DNA of 64,000 bases, taken from contig CP003179.1 of NCBI GenBank assembly GCA_000237975.1, positions 1,178,001-1,242,000 of the forward strand. The letters are read 5' to 3'. Position 1 is the first letter of the stretch. Each line of letters starts with the position of its first letter. This DNA comes from Sulfobacillus acidophilus DSM 10332. Lineage in GTDB: Bacteria > Bacillota > Sulfobacillia > Sulfobacillales > Sulfobacillaceae. Below, in pieces: positions 51,870-60,991 of the stretch. A program made the position numbers and the translations under genes. The notes under the pieces are model-generated. The model saw only the letters and a program-made list of their open reading frames with translations, did no database searches and had not been told where the DNA came from.

Positions 51870-52675
51870 TCCTTGTCGGGAACGTGATAGCTATGGGTCT
51901 CATCCGGGAATTGCCGTTCGGTGACTTCCCGTCGATATTGCGTAATACCCTCTAGCATTGCCTGCCGGACGTGGGCAAATGGTTTGGCGAATTTAGGATA
52001 ACTGGACGACAATCCGAGACAATCATGAAAAACCAGTACTTGCCCGTCGGTTTGATGGCCGGCACCAATGCCGATGGTGGGCACGGGAATAGACTCGGTT
52101 ACATATTGCGCCACCCGGTCGGGAATCCCTTCGAGAACCAACGCGATAATGCCGTGATCGGCCAGTACTTGAGCATCGTCAACCAGTGCTTCGATGGCAT
52201 CCGCAGTTCGTGCCTGAACCCGGTAACCGCCCATTCGGTGAATGCTTTGCGGGGTGAGCCCGAGATGCCCGACAACCGGGATCTCATGCTGGACCAAGGC
52301 GTCGATGACGGGAAGGATCGATCGTCCGCCTTCGAGCTTCACCCCGTCGGCGAGTGCTTCTTGCATCAAACGGCCGGCATTTTGGAGCGCGATTTCCGGG
52401 GTGACATAGCTTAAAAAGGGCAGATCGACAATCATCATGGTGTGCGGGGCGCCTCGACGCACCATTTTGGCATGATAGACCATGTCATCCATCGTGACCG
52501 GAATCGTCGAGGGATAGCCGAGTACCGTGGTACCGACCGAATCGCCTACGAGAATGACATCGACGTCCGCCTCTTCCGCTAATTGGGCCCCGGGAAAATC
52601 GTAGGCCGTCAGCCACACTAAGGGCGTCCCGCCTTTTTGTCGCCGCAACTCGGGCGCCGTCAGTTTCTCTTTCAT
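51809..52675 (-). CDS. panB: 3-methyl-2-oxobutanoate hydroxymethyltransferase
   Basis: PanB makes ketopantoate from ketoisovalerate and methylenetetrahydrofolate. The 288-residue protein has WLTAYDFPGAQLAEEADVD, ILVGDSVGTTVLGY with the metal-binding aspartate, a conserved VKLEGG segment carrying the lysine, GHLGLTPQS and GIGAG, all hallmarks of the family. Length is normal. It precedes panE; panC and panD are not in the window. ATG at 52675 is well placed. Confidence 0.93.
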   Translation of the reverse strand: MKEKLTAPELRRQKGGTPLVWLTAYDFPGAQLAEEADVDVILVGDSVGTTVLGYPSTIPVTMDDMVYHAKMVRRGAPHTMMIVDLPFLSYVTPEIALQNAGRLMQEALADGVKLEGGRSILPVIDALVQHEIPVVGHLGLTPQSIHRMGGYRVQARTADAIEALVDDAQVLADHGIIALVLEGIPDRVAQYVTESIPVPTIGIGAGHQTDGQVLVFHDCLGLSSSYPKFAKPFAHVRQAMLEGITQYRREVTERQFPDETHSYHVPDKEWQEFWHRRHPASSSSEPAR

Positions 52676-52846
52676 TCCCCTATCAGCCTTCCTCCTGGTT
52701 GTCCGTTATCTTGTGAAATGTCAGGCTTGCCTTTCGCTCCCTGTCATTCAATGGTAGCATATATATGGCACCAAATGGACGGCTGGTCTGCCCGCCCTTT
52801 TTCATCGACGTAATGGATACCAGCCGAGCAGGGGGAAACGATACGC

Positions 52847-53995
52847 ATGAATTTTGATTTGACTCCCGAGGAGACCATGATTCGGGAGGCCGTCCGCGAT
52901 TTTGCAGAAGGTGTGGTGGCGCCCGGCGCCAAGGAGAGAGACGAAAAATCCGAGTTTTCCTTTGAGCTGATGCGTCAAATGGGAGAACTCGGGTTTTTTG
53001 GTATTCCCTTTTCGGAAGAATGGGGAGGCAGCGGGGGAACGACGATTGCCTACGCCTTGGCGGTGGAAGAAATCGGTCGCGTGGATGCGTCCCTTGGGCT
53101 GGGATTCGCCGCCCATGTCTCGTTAGGGTTGTCGCCGCTCTATTTGTTCGGAAGCCCCGCTCAAAATGAGCGGTACTTAGTTCCGGCCATCGCGGGCCGC
53201 TATCTGGCGGCGTTTGGGCTGACGGAACCGGATGCCGGTTCCGATGCCGGCGGCACCAAGACTTATGCCGAACGGCAAGGAGACCGCTTTATATTGACCG
53301 GGGAAAAATGTTATATCACCAATGCCGGTCATGCGGGATATATTGTGACGACCGCACGCACATCCCGCGAACATCGGCGGATTTCGGCCTTTATCGTGCC
53401 CCGGGAAGCACCGGGGGTAGCCGTTACGTGTGCCTATAACAAATTAGGGATGCGATCCAGCGAAACCTGTGAAATTCATTATGATCGGGTGGAAATCCCC
53501 GAAGACCACCTGTTGGGTATCGAAGGCAAGGGCTTTCACCAATTTTTGGACATTCTGGACGGCGGCCGGATTAGCATAGGTGCCTTGTCCGTCGGAGTGG
53601 CGCAAGCCGCTTTAGACGCGTCTTTGGCGTATGCTAAAACTCGCCGGCAATTTGGCCGTGCCATCGGGGAGTTTCAAGCCATCCAGTTTAAATTGGCCGA
53701 TATGGCGATGGAAGTGGAATTGGCGCGCACCATGGTTTTAAAGGCGGCTTGGCTGAAAGATCAACACCGACCGTTTGCGCAAGAAGCGGCGATGGCCAAG
53801 CTGTTTGCCTCGGAAGTGGCGATGCGGGCCGCTAATCAAGCGGTGCAAATTCATGGTGGAGCGGGGTATATGAAAGACTATCCGGTTGAACGGTATCTCC
53901 GGGATGCCAAATTATTGGAAATTGGCGAAGGCACGTCCGAAATCCAGCGACTGGTGATTGCTCGCCAATTAGGGCTGGACGGCCGGTCTTCATGA
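52847..53995 (+). CDS. Acyl-CoA dehydrogenase
   Basis: This FAD enzyme oxidises an acyl-CoA to the 2-enoyl-CoA, probably in branched-chain (leucine) degradation given the downstream genes. The 382-residue protein has [25 protein letters not shown], the C-terminal [20 protein letters not shown] and [33 protein letters not shown]. The glutamate in GEGTSEIQ is the catalytic base of short-chain type enzymes; true isovaleryl-CoA dehydrogenases have Ala there (GAGTSE). The substrate may therefore differ. Its stop overlaps the next start (ATGA). Confidence 0.9.
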   Translation: MNFDLTPEETMIREAVRDFAEGVVAPGAKERDEKSEFSFELMRQMGELGFFGIPFSEEWGGSGGTTIAYALAVEEIGRVDASLGLGFAAHVSLGLSPLYLFGSPAQNERYLVPAIAGRYLAAFGLTEPDAGSDAGGTKTYAERQGDRFILTGEKCYITNAGHAGYIVTTARTSREHRRISAFIVPREAPGVAVTCAYNKLGMRSSETCEIHYDRVEIPEDHLLGIEGKGFHQFLDILDGGRISIGALSVGVAQAALDASLAYAKTRRQFGRAIGEFQAIQFKLADMAMEVELARTMVLKAAWLKDQHRPFAQEAAMAKLFASEVAMRAANQAVQIHGGAGYMKDYPVERYLRDAKLLEIGEGTSEIQRLVIARQLGLDGRSS

Positions 53996-54693
53996 CCCAT
54001 TGGGATACCGTCTTAGCGGCTTTGGCGGAACCGCCGAGTCCCGACCGGGTGCGGTATTGGCAAGCGCGCAGGACTCGACTGGGTGAACTGGGGTGGCCCG
54101 ACAATTGGAGTGACCGGATTGCAGGCTGGATGGCGGGTGGCATTTTTCGTCTCGATTGGAGCTGGCCGGCCAACCTCGGGGACGGCCCAATCGCCCCGGG
54201 GGCATCGTCGGTGACCGTCTATGCCGAGGATCCCGCTTTACTGGTTTCCTGGGGACCCGGTCAAATCGGGGTCTTTTCGCATCGGGCCGTGGCGGCTTAT
54301 CTGGACCTTTGGCGTCTTTACCGATGGCGGCGCATTTTTGGAATGCCGCGATGGGTGAATTGGGCGAATGAGGTGCCCGGGTATTCGGATACGCTCTCCC
54401 TATACCCCTTGCCGTCGCCTCTGGCGGGGTTTTGGGCGGCGGGTAATCCGGCCGGCCGTTGGCTTTTTCATCCCGCCGTTTTAGGGCCGGTGCTGGTCGA
54501 AACCGAAGACGGTTGGCACATGGCGCCGGATTGCGATTGGGCCTATGAGGCGGGGCGTCTTAAGCTCCGCGGCGAACGGATCGTCGACGGGATGTGGACA
54601 GCGGGCCGATTGAGCCCTGTCGGGGGAGAAGGCGGCTGGTTTGTCTGGTCGGTGCCCCCGGAGGCCTGGCACGCATTAAATATCAAAAAATAA
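53992..54693 (+). CDS. Unknown protein in the acyl-CoA degradation operon
   Basis: The 233-residue soluble protein is Trp- and Pro-rich, with no signal peptide, membrane segment or motif I recognise. It overlaps the acyl-CoA dehydrogenase stop by four bases and precedes the biotin carrier gene by 20 bp, so it is an integral part of the operon and not a later insertion. A lineage-specific accessory role in the pathway is possible. Confidence 0.65.
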   Translation: MTHWDTVLAALAEPPSPDRVRYWQARRTRLGELGWPDNWSDRIAGWMAGGIFRLDWSWPANLGDGPIAPGASSVTVYAEDPALLVSWGPGQIGVFSHRAVAAYLDLWRLYRWRRIFGMPRWVNWANEVPGYSDTLSLYPLPSPLAGFWAAGNPAGRWLFHPAVLGPVLVETEDGWHMAPDCDWAYEAGRLKLRGERIVDGMWTAGRLSPVGGEGGWFVWSVPPEAWHALNIKK

Positions 54694-54713
54694 GATAACC
54701 GGGAGGAATCGGG

Positions 54714-54929
54714 ATGCAAGCGATTACCGCCAGTTTAGCGGGCATGGTGTTTAAAGTGTTGGTTAAGCCGGGGGATCAAGTGAGCCCGGGCCAAGAAGTG
54801 GTGCGCTTGGAATCGATGAAAATGGAAATTCCTGTGGAGTCCGAAATACAGGGAACGGTGCTTGAGGTGCCGGTCAAGGAAGGGGATTTTGTCAATGACG
54901 GCGATCCCCTCGTCATTATTGAAGACTAA
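54714..54929 (+). CDS. Biotin carboxyl carrier protein, free-standing domain
   Basis: The 71-residue protein is a biotinyl domain alone: the biotin-accepting lysine is in the motif RLESMKMEIPV, with hairpin flanks of beta strands (GMVFKVLVKPGDQV and GTVLEVPVKEGDFV). It carries CO2 on biotin between a biotin carboxylase and the carboxyltransferase encoded next. The pro-thumb region of acetyl-CoA carboxylase BCCP is absent, matching the small carriers of acyl-CoA carboxylases. Confidence 0.92.
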   Translation: MQAITASLAGMVFKVLVKPGDQVSPGQEVVRLESMKMEIPVESEIQGTVLEVPVKEGDFVNDGDPLVIIED

Positions 54930-54947
54930 GCAACGGGGGAGAAACCG

Positions 54948-56465
54948 GTGGACAGGCAGGAATTAACGGATTTGCGCGAACGGGTTCGTCTCGGCGGACC
55001 GGAAAAATATCGAAATCGACTACCGGCCGAAGGGAAGTTGCCGGTTCGGGAACGGATTAATCGGTTATTGGATCCCGGCTGGGTCGAAGACGGTTTGTTG
55101 GCCAACAACGGCGATCCGGAACTGAGTGCCGATGGGGTCGTGACCGTTACGGGGACTATTGACGGGCGGCCTGTAGTCGTGATGGCGAACGATCCTACGG
55201 TGAAGGCGGGATCGTGGGGCGCACGCACCGTGGAAAAGATTTTGCGGATACAGGAAAAGGCCGAGCAACTCAATTGTCCGATCTATTATTTGGTCGACTC
55301 GGCCGGGGCTCGGATTACCGATCAGATTGAGATGTTTCCCGGGCGGCGAGGCGCCGGCCGGATCTTCTATAACCAAGTCAAGTTATCGGGACGGGTCCCG
55401 CAAATTTGTTTGTTATTTGGACCGTCGGCGGCCGGAGGGGCCTACATTCCGGCCTTTACCGACATTGTGATAATGGTTGAGGGACATGCCTCCATGTATC
55501 TGGGTTCGCCCCGCATGGCCGAAATGGTAATCGGGGAAAAGGTGACCCTGGAGGAAATGGGTGGGGCCCGAATGCACTGTACCGTGAGTGGGGTAGGCGA
55601 TTTATTGGTGGAAACGGAAGAGGAGGCGATACGCCTGGGGCGGGAATATCTAGGGTACTTCCCGGATAACTATCAAGGCCAGCCACCGGTGAATCCGCCC
55701 GCTCCGCCGGCTCCCACCGACTGGGCCCGGTTAATTCCCTCCAACCAGAATGTCCCGTTTGATATGCAGCGGGTCATCGACGGGATCATTGACCAAGGCA
55801 GCTGGTTTCCGATTAAGCCGTTGTTTGCCCCTGAAATTCTCACCGGACTCGGTCGCATTGAAGGCCGTCCGGTCGGCATTATTGCGAACCAGTCGAAAGT
55901 GAAGGGCGGCGTCTTGTTTGTCGATTCGGCCGACAAGGCAGCACGCTTTATTAACCTCTGTGACGCGTTTAACATTCCCTTGCTGTTTCTGGCCGACGTG
56001 CCCGGCTTTATGATCGGGACCAAAGTGGAACGGGAAGGCATTATTCGGCATGGAGCCAAGCTGATTGCCGCGGTGTCCGAGGCGACGGTGCCGAAAATTA
56101 GCGTGATTGTCCGCAAAGCATATGGGGCGGGCCTTTATGCCATGGCCGGACCGGCGTTCGGGTCGGATGCCACAATCGCTTTGCCGACCGCGCAAATTGC
56201 CGTGATGGGACCGGAAGCCGCCGTCAATGCGGTGTACTATAACCGGATTCAAGAATTAGAGGGCGACGAACGCCGTGCGTTTATTCGCCAAAAACAAGAA
56301 GAATACCGGGAAGATATCGATATTCGGCGGTTGGCCGCCGAGCTGATTGTGGATGAGGTCATTTTACCGGAAGAGTTGCGTACCGAACTGGCCCGTCGCT
56401 ATCGGCTCTATGCCCATAAAAGCCGGGAATTTAGTCAACGTCGGCATCCCGTTACCCCAGTGTAG
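54948..56465 (+). CDS. Acyl-CoA carboxylase, carboxyltransferase beta subunit
   Basis: This biotin-dependent carboxyltransferase of the PCC/MCC beta type moves CO2 from biotin to an acyl-CoA, here most likely 3-methylcrotonyl-CoA given the HMG-CoA lyase downstream. The 505-residue protein has two crotonase-fold halves: VDSAGARITDQIEMFPGRRGAGRIFYNQ and GPSAAGGAYIPAF, then LFLADVPGFMIGTKVEREGIIRHGAKLI and YGAGLYAMAGPAF. GTG 54948 lies 19 bp after the biotin carrier. No biotin carboxylase subunit is encoded in the window. Confidence 0.9.
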   Translation: MDRQELTDLRERVRLGGPEKYRNRLPAEGKLPVRERINRLLDPGWVEDGLLANNGDPELSADGVVTVTGTIDGRPVVVMANDPTVKAGSWGARTVEKILRIQEKAEQLNCPIYYLVDSAGARITDQIEMFPGRRGAGRIFYNQVKLSGRVPQICLLFGPSAAGGAYIPAFTDIVIMVEGHASMYLGSPRMAEMVIGEKVTLEEMGGARMHCTVSGVGDLLVETEEEAIRLGREYLGYFPDNYQGQPPVNPPAPPAPTDWARLIPSNQNVPFDMQRVIDGIIDQGSWFPIKPLFAPEILTGLGRIEGRPVGIIANQSKVKGGVLFVDSADKAARFINLCDAFNIPLLFLADVPGFMIGTKVEREGIIRHGAKLIAAVSEATVPKISVIVRKAYGAGLYAMAGPAFGSDATIALPTAQIAVMGPEAAVNAVYYNRIQELEGDERRAFIRQKQEEYREDIDIRRLAAELIVDEVILPEELRTELARRYRLYAHKSREFSQRRHPVTPV

Positions 56466-56476
56466 GAGGCATTCCG

Positions 56477-57421
56477 ATGATTCAAGGTATGCGGATTCCG
56501 GAGTATGTACAAATCAAGGACGTATCCCCTCGAGACGGACTGCAGGCGGAACCGACGATTGTTTCCACCGACCAAAAAGTCGAACTGGTTAACCGGTTAA
56601 CGGCTGCCGGCGTACCGGTCATCGAGGTGACGTCATTTGTGAGTCCGAAGTGGCTTCCCCAAATGGCGGATGCGGAAGAGGTCATGCGGCGGATTGAACG
56701 GAAACCGGGGGTTCGCTACAGCGTATTGGTGCCGAATCCCAAAGGCGCCGAACGGGCATTTCAGAGTCAGCCGGACGAAATTACCGTGTTTGTGTCGGCG
56801 AGTGAAACCCATAACTATAAAAATGTCCACCGTTCGATCTCCGAATCTTTAGCCGGGTTTGCCGAAATCACCGAAATGGCCAAAGATGCCGGCGTGCCTG
56901 TCACCGCGGTCATTGTGACCGCCTTTGGCTGTCCCTATGAAGGGCGGGTGCCCCAATCCCAGGTGCTCGATCTTGCCGCTAAACTAACTGGTCTGGGCAT
57001 CCTGGACATTACCCTGGGCGACACCATTGGCGTGGCCAATGCCGTCCAAGTGTACGACATGATGGAAGCGTTTCAACTGTCGTTGCCCATGGTGCGCCTG
57101 GCTATGCATTTTCATGACAACCGGGGTACGGCGTTGGCGAACATGGTGGCGGCGTTAATGGCAGGCTGTGATCGGTTTGAAACAGCGTTAGGGGGGATTG
57201 GCGGGTCGCCTTTTTCCCCCGGGGCCGGCGGTAACTTGGCATCCGATGACGCCGTCTACTATTTGCAAGAAATGGGGATTCGCACCGGCATCCACCTGGA
57301 GCAGCTTTTGGAAGCCACGCGATTTTTAGAGTCGGTCATTGGGCATGCGGTGCCGTCTCGGGTCTATCGGGCCGGAGGACGGATGACGCCGGTGGGTCCG
57401 GAGGGGGATTGGCATGAGTGA
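56477..57421 (+). CDS. mvaB: Hydroxymethylglutaryl-CoA lyase
   Basis: The enzyme cleaves HMG-CoA to acetyl-CoA and acetoacetate, the last step of leucine breakdown. The 314-residue TIM-barrel protein has VSPRDGLQAE, TAFGCPYEGRV, GDTIGVANAV and HFHDNRGTALANMVAAL with the metal-binding histidines. The flexible-loop cysteine of the usual GGCPYA motif is replaced by serine (GGIGGSPFSPGAGGN), which occurs in some bacterial relatives and may alter activity. It starts 11 bp after the carboxyltransferase and overlaps the hydratase gene. Confidence 0.88.
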   Translation: MIQGMRIPEYVQIKDVSPRDGLQAEPTIVSTDQKVELVNRLTAAGVPVIEVTSFVSPKWLPQMADAEEVMRRIERKPGVRYSVLVPNPKGAERAFQSQPDEITVFVSASETHNYKNVHRSISESLAGFAEITEMAKDAGVPVTAVIVTAFGCPYEGRVPQSQVLDLAAKLTGLGILDITLGDTIGVANAVQVYDMMEAFQLSLPMVRLAMHFHDNRGTALANMVAALMAGCDRFETALGGIGGSPFSPGAGGNLASDDAVYYLQEMGIRTGIHLEQLLEATRFLESVIGHAVPSRVYRAGGRMTPVGPEGDWHE

Positions 57422-58199
57422 TACGATTGTATGCCGGCGGGGACCTGTAACCCGGGTGATGATTAACCGACCGGCCGTTCGTAATGCGCTGAACAGCGAA
57501 TCTCTACGTGCGTTAAGGGAGTGTCTGGAGTCCATTGGCCAGGACCCCACGATTGAGGTAGTGATTCTTACCGGGGCAGGCGACAAGGCCTTTTGTGCCG
57601 GGGCCGATTTGTCGGAAGTGGCCCAACTGCGGACGGTTGAAGCGGTGCGGCAATATTTCGCGGGAATGGCCGCCGTTATCGAAACGCTGCATCGGCTGCC
57701 ACAGCCGGTCATCGGGGCCGTATTTGGCTATACCTTGGCCGGGGGCATGGGGCTGGCGGCCGGGGTCGATTTGTTGATTGCGGCCGACGACACCCGCTTT
57801 GGGTTACCTGAAGTGAAGGTCGGTCTTTATCCAATGGTGGTCACCGCGCCCATCATGCGGTTGATTGGTCCTCGGCGGACGCTGGAGCTGGGATTGACCG
57901 GCAAAATGATCGATGTGGCAACGGCCGAGCGTTGGGGATTTGTCAACGAGGTGGTTCCTCGCGCCCAATTGGAGGCTAAAGCGGCCGAATGGGCGGATGC
58001 CATTCGGCAGGGATCCGGCGTCATCGCCCGCTTAGGGAAAGAAGGGTGGCGACTGGCCCAAGAGTTGCCGTTCACCGAGTCCCTCGCGACGTTGGAAAGC
58101 TTGGTATCGTTAGTGGCTTTGTCGGCCGATTCCCAAGAAGGCATCCGGGCGTTTCAGGAAAAACGGCCACCCCAGTGGCCCTCTCGTCCGACGGATTAA
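57414..58199 (+). CDS. Enoyl-CoA hydratase/isomerase family (likely methylglutaconyl-CoA hydratase)
   Basis: The 261-residue crotonase-fold protein has the oxyanion-hole segment DKAFCAGADLSE and RFGLPEVKVGLYP, whose glutamate matches Glu164 of crotonase. The position of the other catalytic glutamate (GGGxE) reads GGMGLA, so one acid residue is missing. In the operon it would hydrate 3-methylglutaconyl-CoA, linking the carboxylase and the lyase, but an isomerase or decarboxylase role cannot be excluded. It overlaps the lyase gene by 8 bp. Confidence 0.82.
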   Translation: MSDTIVCRRGPVTRVMINRPAVRNALNSESLRALRECLESIGQDPTIEVVILTGAGDKAFCAGADLSEVAQLRTVEAVRQYFAGMAAVIETLHRLPQPVIGAVFGYTLAGGMGLAAGVDLLIAADDTRFGLPEVKVGLYPMVVTAPIMRLIGPRRTLELGLTGKMIDVATAERWGFVNEVVPRAQLEAKAAEWADAIRQGSGVIARLGKEGWRLAQELPFTESLATLESLVSLVALSADSQEGIRAFQEKRPPQWPSRPTD

Positions 58200-59380
58200 C
58201 CGGCCTTCAGCTGGCGGCGCGCCCAGAGCCAAACGGCAAATGCCCCGAAAAGAAACACTTCGTTGACGGCAATGACCCCGGGATACCGGTAACGCGACCA
58301 GAGCATCCCGGGGATGGCGGCGCCCAAGCTGCCGCCAATGTAATAAAACACGGTATAGACCCCCCCAGCGGCCCCGCGGCCATGGGGGGCAATTTGTCCC
58401 GCGAGACCGGGTGTAATGGCTTGTGCGGTAAATTGGCCAAAGGTGATGAGCGAGAGTCCGATTAAGATGATCGGCAAATGCGGAATCAGGGTAATCGGCA
58501 TGCCCACCATAACCAACGTCAGTCCCACCCCGATGACCTCAAAGGGGCCGAAACGGGAACTGGCTCGGCCAGCCAACGGCGACGCAACGACTCCGAAGAT
58601 ATAGGTAAAAAACACCAGACCGATAGCTAGTTGGGAGAGTCGGAATGGCGGTCCTGCCAAATCGTAAGTTAAGAAGGTAAAACTGGAAATAAAGGCAAAG
58701 AAGTAGCAAAAACCGAGAAATCCCAGCGCTAGCAATCCCGGATGACGAAAACTGGCCGCCAAATTGCGAAAAGCGCGGTGCCAACTGGGATCGGGCCGAA
58801 AACGGCGGCTTGGGGGTAAAAAACGCCATAGCCAGAGCCCGGTGATCTCCGTGAACGCCGCAATCACCCAAAATGCGGGACGCCAGCCCCAAAGCGCAGT
58901 GAGTACGCCCGTACCCATTCTGCCGACCAGTCCGCCCATGACCGTCGATCCCACGTAAAGCCCCATCAATAGATGGGAGGCCGGAGGACGGTATTCTTCG
59001 TTGACGTAGGCAATGACCACGGCAATGATACCGGGGATTAAAAGGCCGGTCAGCGTGCGCCAGACAAGAAAGAGCGCCAGACGATGGGAGAATGTCGCTA
59101 AGAGGGTAGGGATGCCCAGTAACAGGGTCGCGATGACCATGAGATTTTTCCGGCCGACTCGGTCGGAGAGCGGTCCGACGACCACCGACGCGGCCGCAAT
59201 GCCTAAGACCGTCAAGCCTAAGGAGAGACTGACACTGGCTTCGCGGGCGTGAAACACCTGACGGAACATCGGCAATAGGGGCTGAACGTCGTAAAGATTG
59301 GCAAACACCACAAAAGCGGCCAAAAATAAGCTGATGGCAGCCCAGGGAGAAATGGTGTCACGCGGTTCCGGTATGGTCAT
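58196..59380 (-). CDS. MFS transporter, drug/metabolite exporter type
   Basis: The 394-residue protein has about twelve membrane segments, with PLSDRVGRKNLMVIATLLLG as the canonical motif A after helix 2 and a second partial motif SRFGPFEVIGVG in the second half. It resembles arabinose-efflux/YnfM-type exporters; substrate unknown. ATG at 59380 is chosen because GAGGAGGGG lies right before it; a GTG seven codons upstream would precede that site. Its 3' end overlaps the convergent hydratase gene by four bases. Confidence 0.83.
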   Translation of the reverse strand: MTIPEPRDTISPWAAISLFLAAFVVFANLYDVQPLLPMFRQVFHAREASVSLSLGLTVLGIAAASVVVGPLSDRVGRKNLMVIATLLLGIPTLLATFSHRLALFLVWRTLTGLLIPGIIAVVIAYVNEEYRPPASHLLMGLYVGSTVMGGLVGRMGTGVLTALWGWRPAFWVIAAFTEITGLWLWRFLPPSRRFRPDPSWHRAFRNLAASFRHPGLLALGFLGFCYFFAFISSFTFLTYDLAGPPFRLSQLAIGLVFFTYIFGVVASPLAGRASSRFGPFEVIGVGLTLVMVGMPITLIPHLPIILIGLSLITFGQFTAQAITPGLAGQIAPHGRGAAGGVYTVFYYIGGSLGAAIPGMLWSRYRYPGVIAVNEVFLFGAFAVWLWARRQLKAG

Positions 59381-59470
59381 GAGCCCCTCCTCGTTCCTCA
59401 CTAAAGTTTAGCGTATCGGCGAAATCTGTGCAGAAAAAATTTGCACCAGAAATTGCCGGGCTCGAAACCC

Positions 59471-59498
59471 TTGATTACCGAGGTGGGTTGGTTATAAT
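59471..59498 (+). promoter_or_regulatory. Promoter of the mutagenesis cassette
   Basis: TTGATT (59471-59476) and TATAAT (59493-59498) are 16 bases apart, 38 bp before the ImuB-like start. A LexA-type box lies directly downstream. Confidence 0.65.
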
Positions 59499-59504
59499 GA
59501 AAAG

Positions 59505-59518
59505 CAAACAAATGTTTA
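59505..59518. promoter_or_regulatory. SOS (LexA/DinR) box candidate
   Basis: CAAACAAATGTTTA matches 12 of 14 positions of the Bacillus-type box CGAACRNRYGTTYG; only the two outer G positions differ. It sits just after the -10 element, where LexA binding would block transcription of the ImuB-DUF6504-DnaE2 cassette. The operator role is inference from sequence and from the known SOS control of such cassettes. Confidence 0.55.
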
Positions 59519-59535
59519 ATAAGGGTGACGGGCTA

Positions 59536-60624
59536 ATGGCTTTCATTTATTGGCGGCTGGGCCATCTCACCCGAGCCGACCGACGGCCATTGCAGGCTTT
59601 TGTGGTTTATCGGAATCACCAGGTGTTTGATGTGGACAAGACCGGTTGGGATCGGGGCATTCGCCCCGGTGATGCCTTAGAGACCATGAAATGGCGGTAT
59701 CCCGAGGCCGTTTGGGTTCCCTGGCAGGCGGTAGATTATGCGGCAACCGATCAGGCTTTGCGGGATTGGGTGGCATCCAAAGCCGCCTCTTACCATTACG
59801 AAGCGATTCAGCAAGGGTGGTGGGAATGGCCGCGATGGACGCGATCGGCGTTTGATGCGTTAATGGCGGAAGTTGTTCCACGATGGGCCGGCCGGGTTGA
59901 AGCGGGGGTGGCGCGCCATCCGGGGATGGCGGCCTGGATTTGTGCAGAAGGGGACCGGTTAGCCTTGCCGGTTTGGTCTCATTCCTTTGGGAAAACATAT
60001 GTTCTTAGCAAGGATCAAGAAGAACGGCTGTGGCCTCGATTGCCGCTTCGCTATCTAGAGAACATCCCGCCGGGACGGCGTCGGCAATGGCGGCAGCGCG
60101 GTTGGCGCACATTGGGGGAGGTGCCGGGATTAATGCAAGAAATCCGGCAATATCGCTGGCCGCAGGTCGACCCATCGTCCCGACAGACCCCGATTGTGAT
60201 TGAGCGATGGCTAGAGGGGGCGAGCTGGCAAGGACTGGCCGAGTTGGTCTCCGATATCGGAGACGAACTGGTCCGCCAATGTCAAATGCAAGAACTGGGG
60301 GTTTCGGGTCTACACCTTTTGTGGCTGAGTGAAGAGGGACCGGAAACGCGCCAAAGAACTTGGCCCATCGTGGCGAGTCAGCCCGTGCAGATCAAAGCCC
60401 GCGTGCTGTCACTGTTGCGGCAGCCTCCACAAGCACCGCCGGAAAAAGTCCGACTGGAAGCCTATTGCGGTCGGCCGGTCATGGGGCAGATGGACTGGTG
60501 GGGGGGACGGAGCAGGCCGTTACGGACCGACTTGGCGGGAATGACAAAGGATTGGTCGGTGAGCCGTCGGGAACGATTACTGCAATTTTGGGATGTCTGG
60601 CGCATGCCGGTGGTAAGGCCGTGA
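59536..60624 (+). CDS. imuB: ImuB-like, catalytically dead Y-family polymerase homologue
   Basis: ImuB proteins are inactive Y-family polymerase relatives that recruit DnaE2 to stalled forks. The 362-residue protein has the Y-family stretch GWDRGIRPGDALETMKWRYPEAVWVP and a C-terminal region resembling the little-finger domain, but the N-terminal DxDxFF metal site is absent (MAFIYWRLGHL). The order with a DUF6504 gene and dnaE2 downstream supports the call. ATG 59536 follows AAGGGTGA; earlier in-frame starts lie over the promoter. Confidence 0.78.
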   Translation: MAFIYWRLGHLTRADRRPLQAFVVYRNHQVFDVDKTGWDRGIRPGDALETMKWRYPEAVWVPWQAVDYAATDQALRDWVASKAASYHYEAIQQGWWEWPRWTRSAFDALMAEVVPRWAGRVEAGVARHPGMAAWICAEGDRLALPVWSHSFGKTYVLSKDQEERLWPRLPLRYLENIPPGRRRQWRQRGWRTLGEVPGLMQEIRQYRWPQVDPSSRQTPIVIERWLEGASWQGLAELVSDIGDELVRQCQMQELGVSGLHLLWLSEEGPETRQRTWPIVASQPVQIKARVLSLLRQPPQAPPEKVRLEAYCGRPVMGQMDWWGGRSRPLRTDLAGMTKDWSVSRRERLLQFWDVWRMPVVRP

Positions 60625-60854
60625 AGCTGTTGACCGCGGTCTGGGTTTCAGGACAAGTTCCTCAGAAATTTTTTTGGAATCAACGAATGATCGCCATCCG
60701 GCGGATCATAGATTATTGGCGGGATATTGGGGAGTGGTGGTTAGATGAACCGGAATTATGGTTCTGGCGGGTGGAAGGATCCGATCGGGGGGTCTATGAG
60801 TTGGCCTGGAACCCCGAAAAAAATCAATGGTGGTTATATCATGTCTACGACTAA
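60621..60854 (+). CDS. DUF6504-like small protein
   Basis: The 77-residue protein has VPQKFFWNQRMIAIRRIIDYWRDIG, WFWRVEG, and the closing WWLYHVYD, matching the small DUF6504 family often found between imuB and dnaE2. Its biochemical role is not known to me; it may help form the mutasome. GTG 60621 overlaps the imuB stop by three bases, so translation is coupled. Confidence 0.68.
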   Translation: MKLLTAVWVSGQVPQKFFWNQRMIAIRRIIDYWRDIGEWWLDEPELWFWRVEGSDRGVYELAWNPEKNQWWLYHVYD

Positions 60855-60987
60855 TCTTCAAAAAGCCCGCGTCATTCCGTTTCCGGGTGGACCCGCACCG
60901 ATTATCTGGCGCTGGCAGGGACGGCGATATCGGATTCGTCCAGGCTCCTGGGCTTTTCGCTGGCTAACGTTTTGGAACCTCCGGTGA
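60841..60987 (+). CDS. Very small basic protein before dnaE2
   Basis: The 48-residue protein overlaps the DUF6504-like gene by 14 bp and ends 4 bp before dnaE2. IIWRWQGRRYRIRPGSW recalls the N-terminal WRGRRYxV core of DUF6504 proteins, so it may be a second, truncated family member. The tight packing on both sides argues that it is translated. Confidence 0.5.
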   Translation: MSTTNLQKARVIPFPGGPAPIIWRWQGRRYRIRPGSWAFRWLTFWNLR

Positions 60988-60991
60988 GAAG

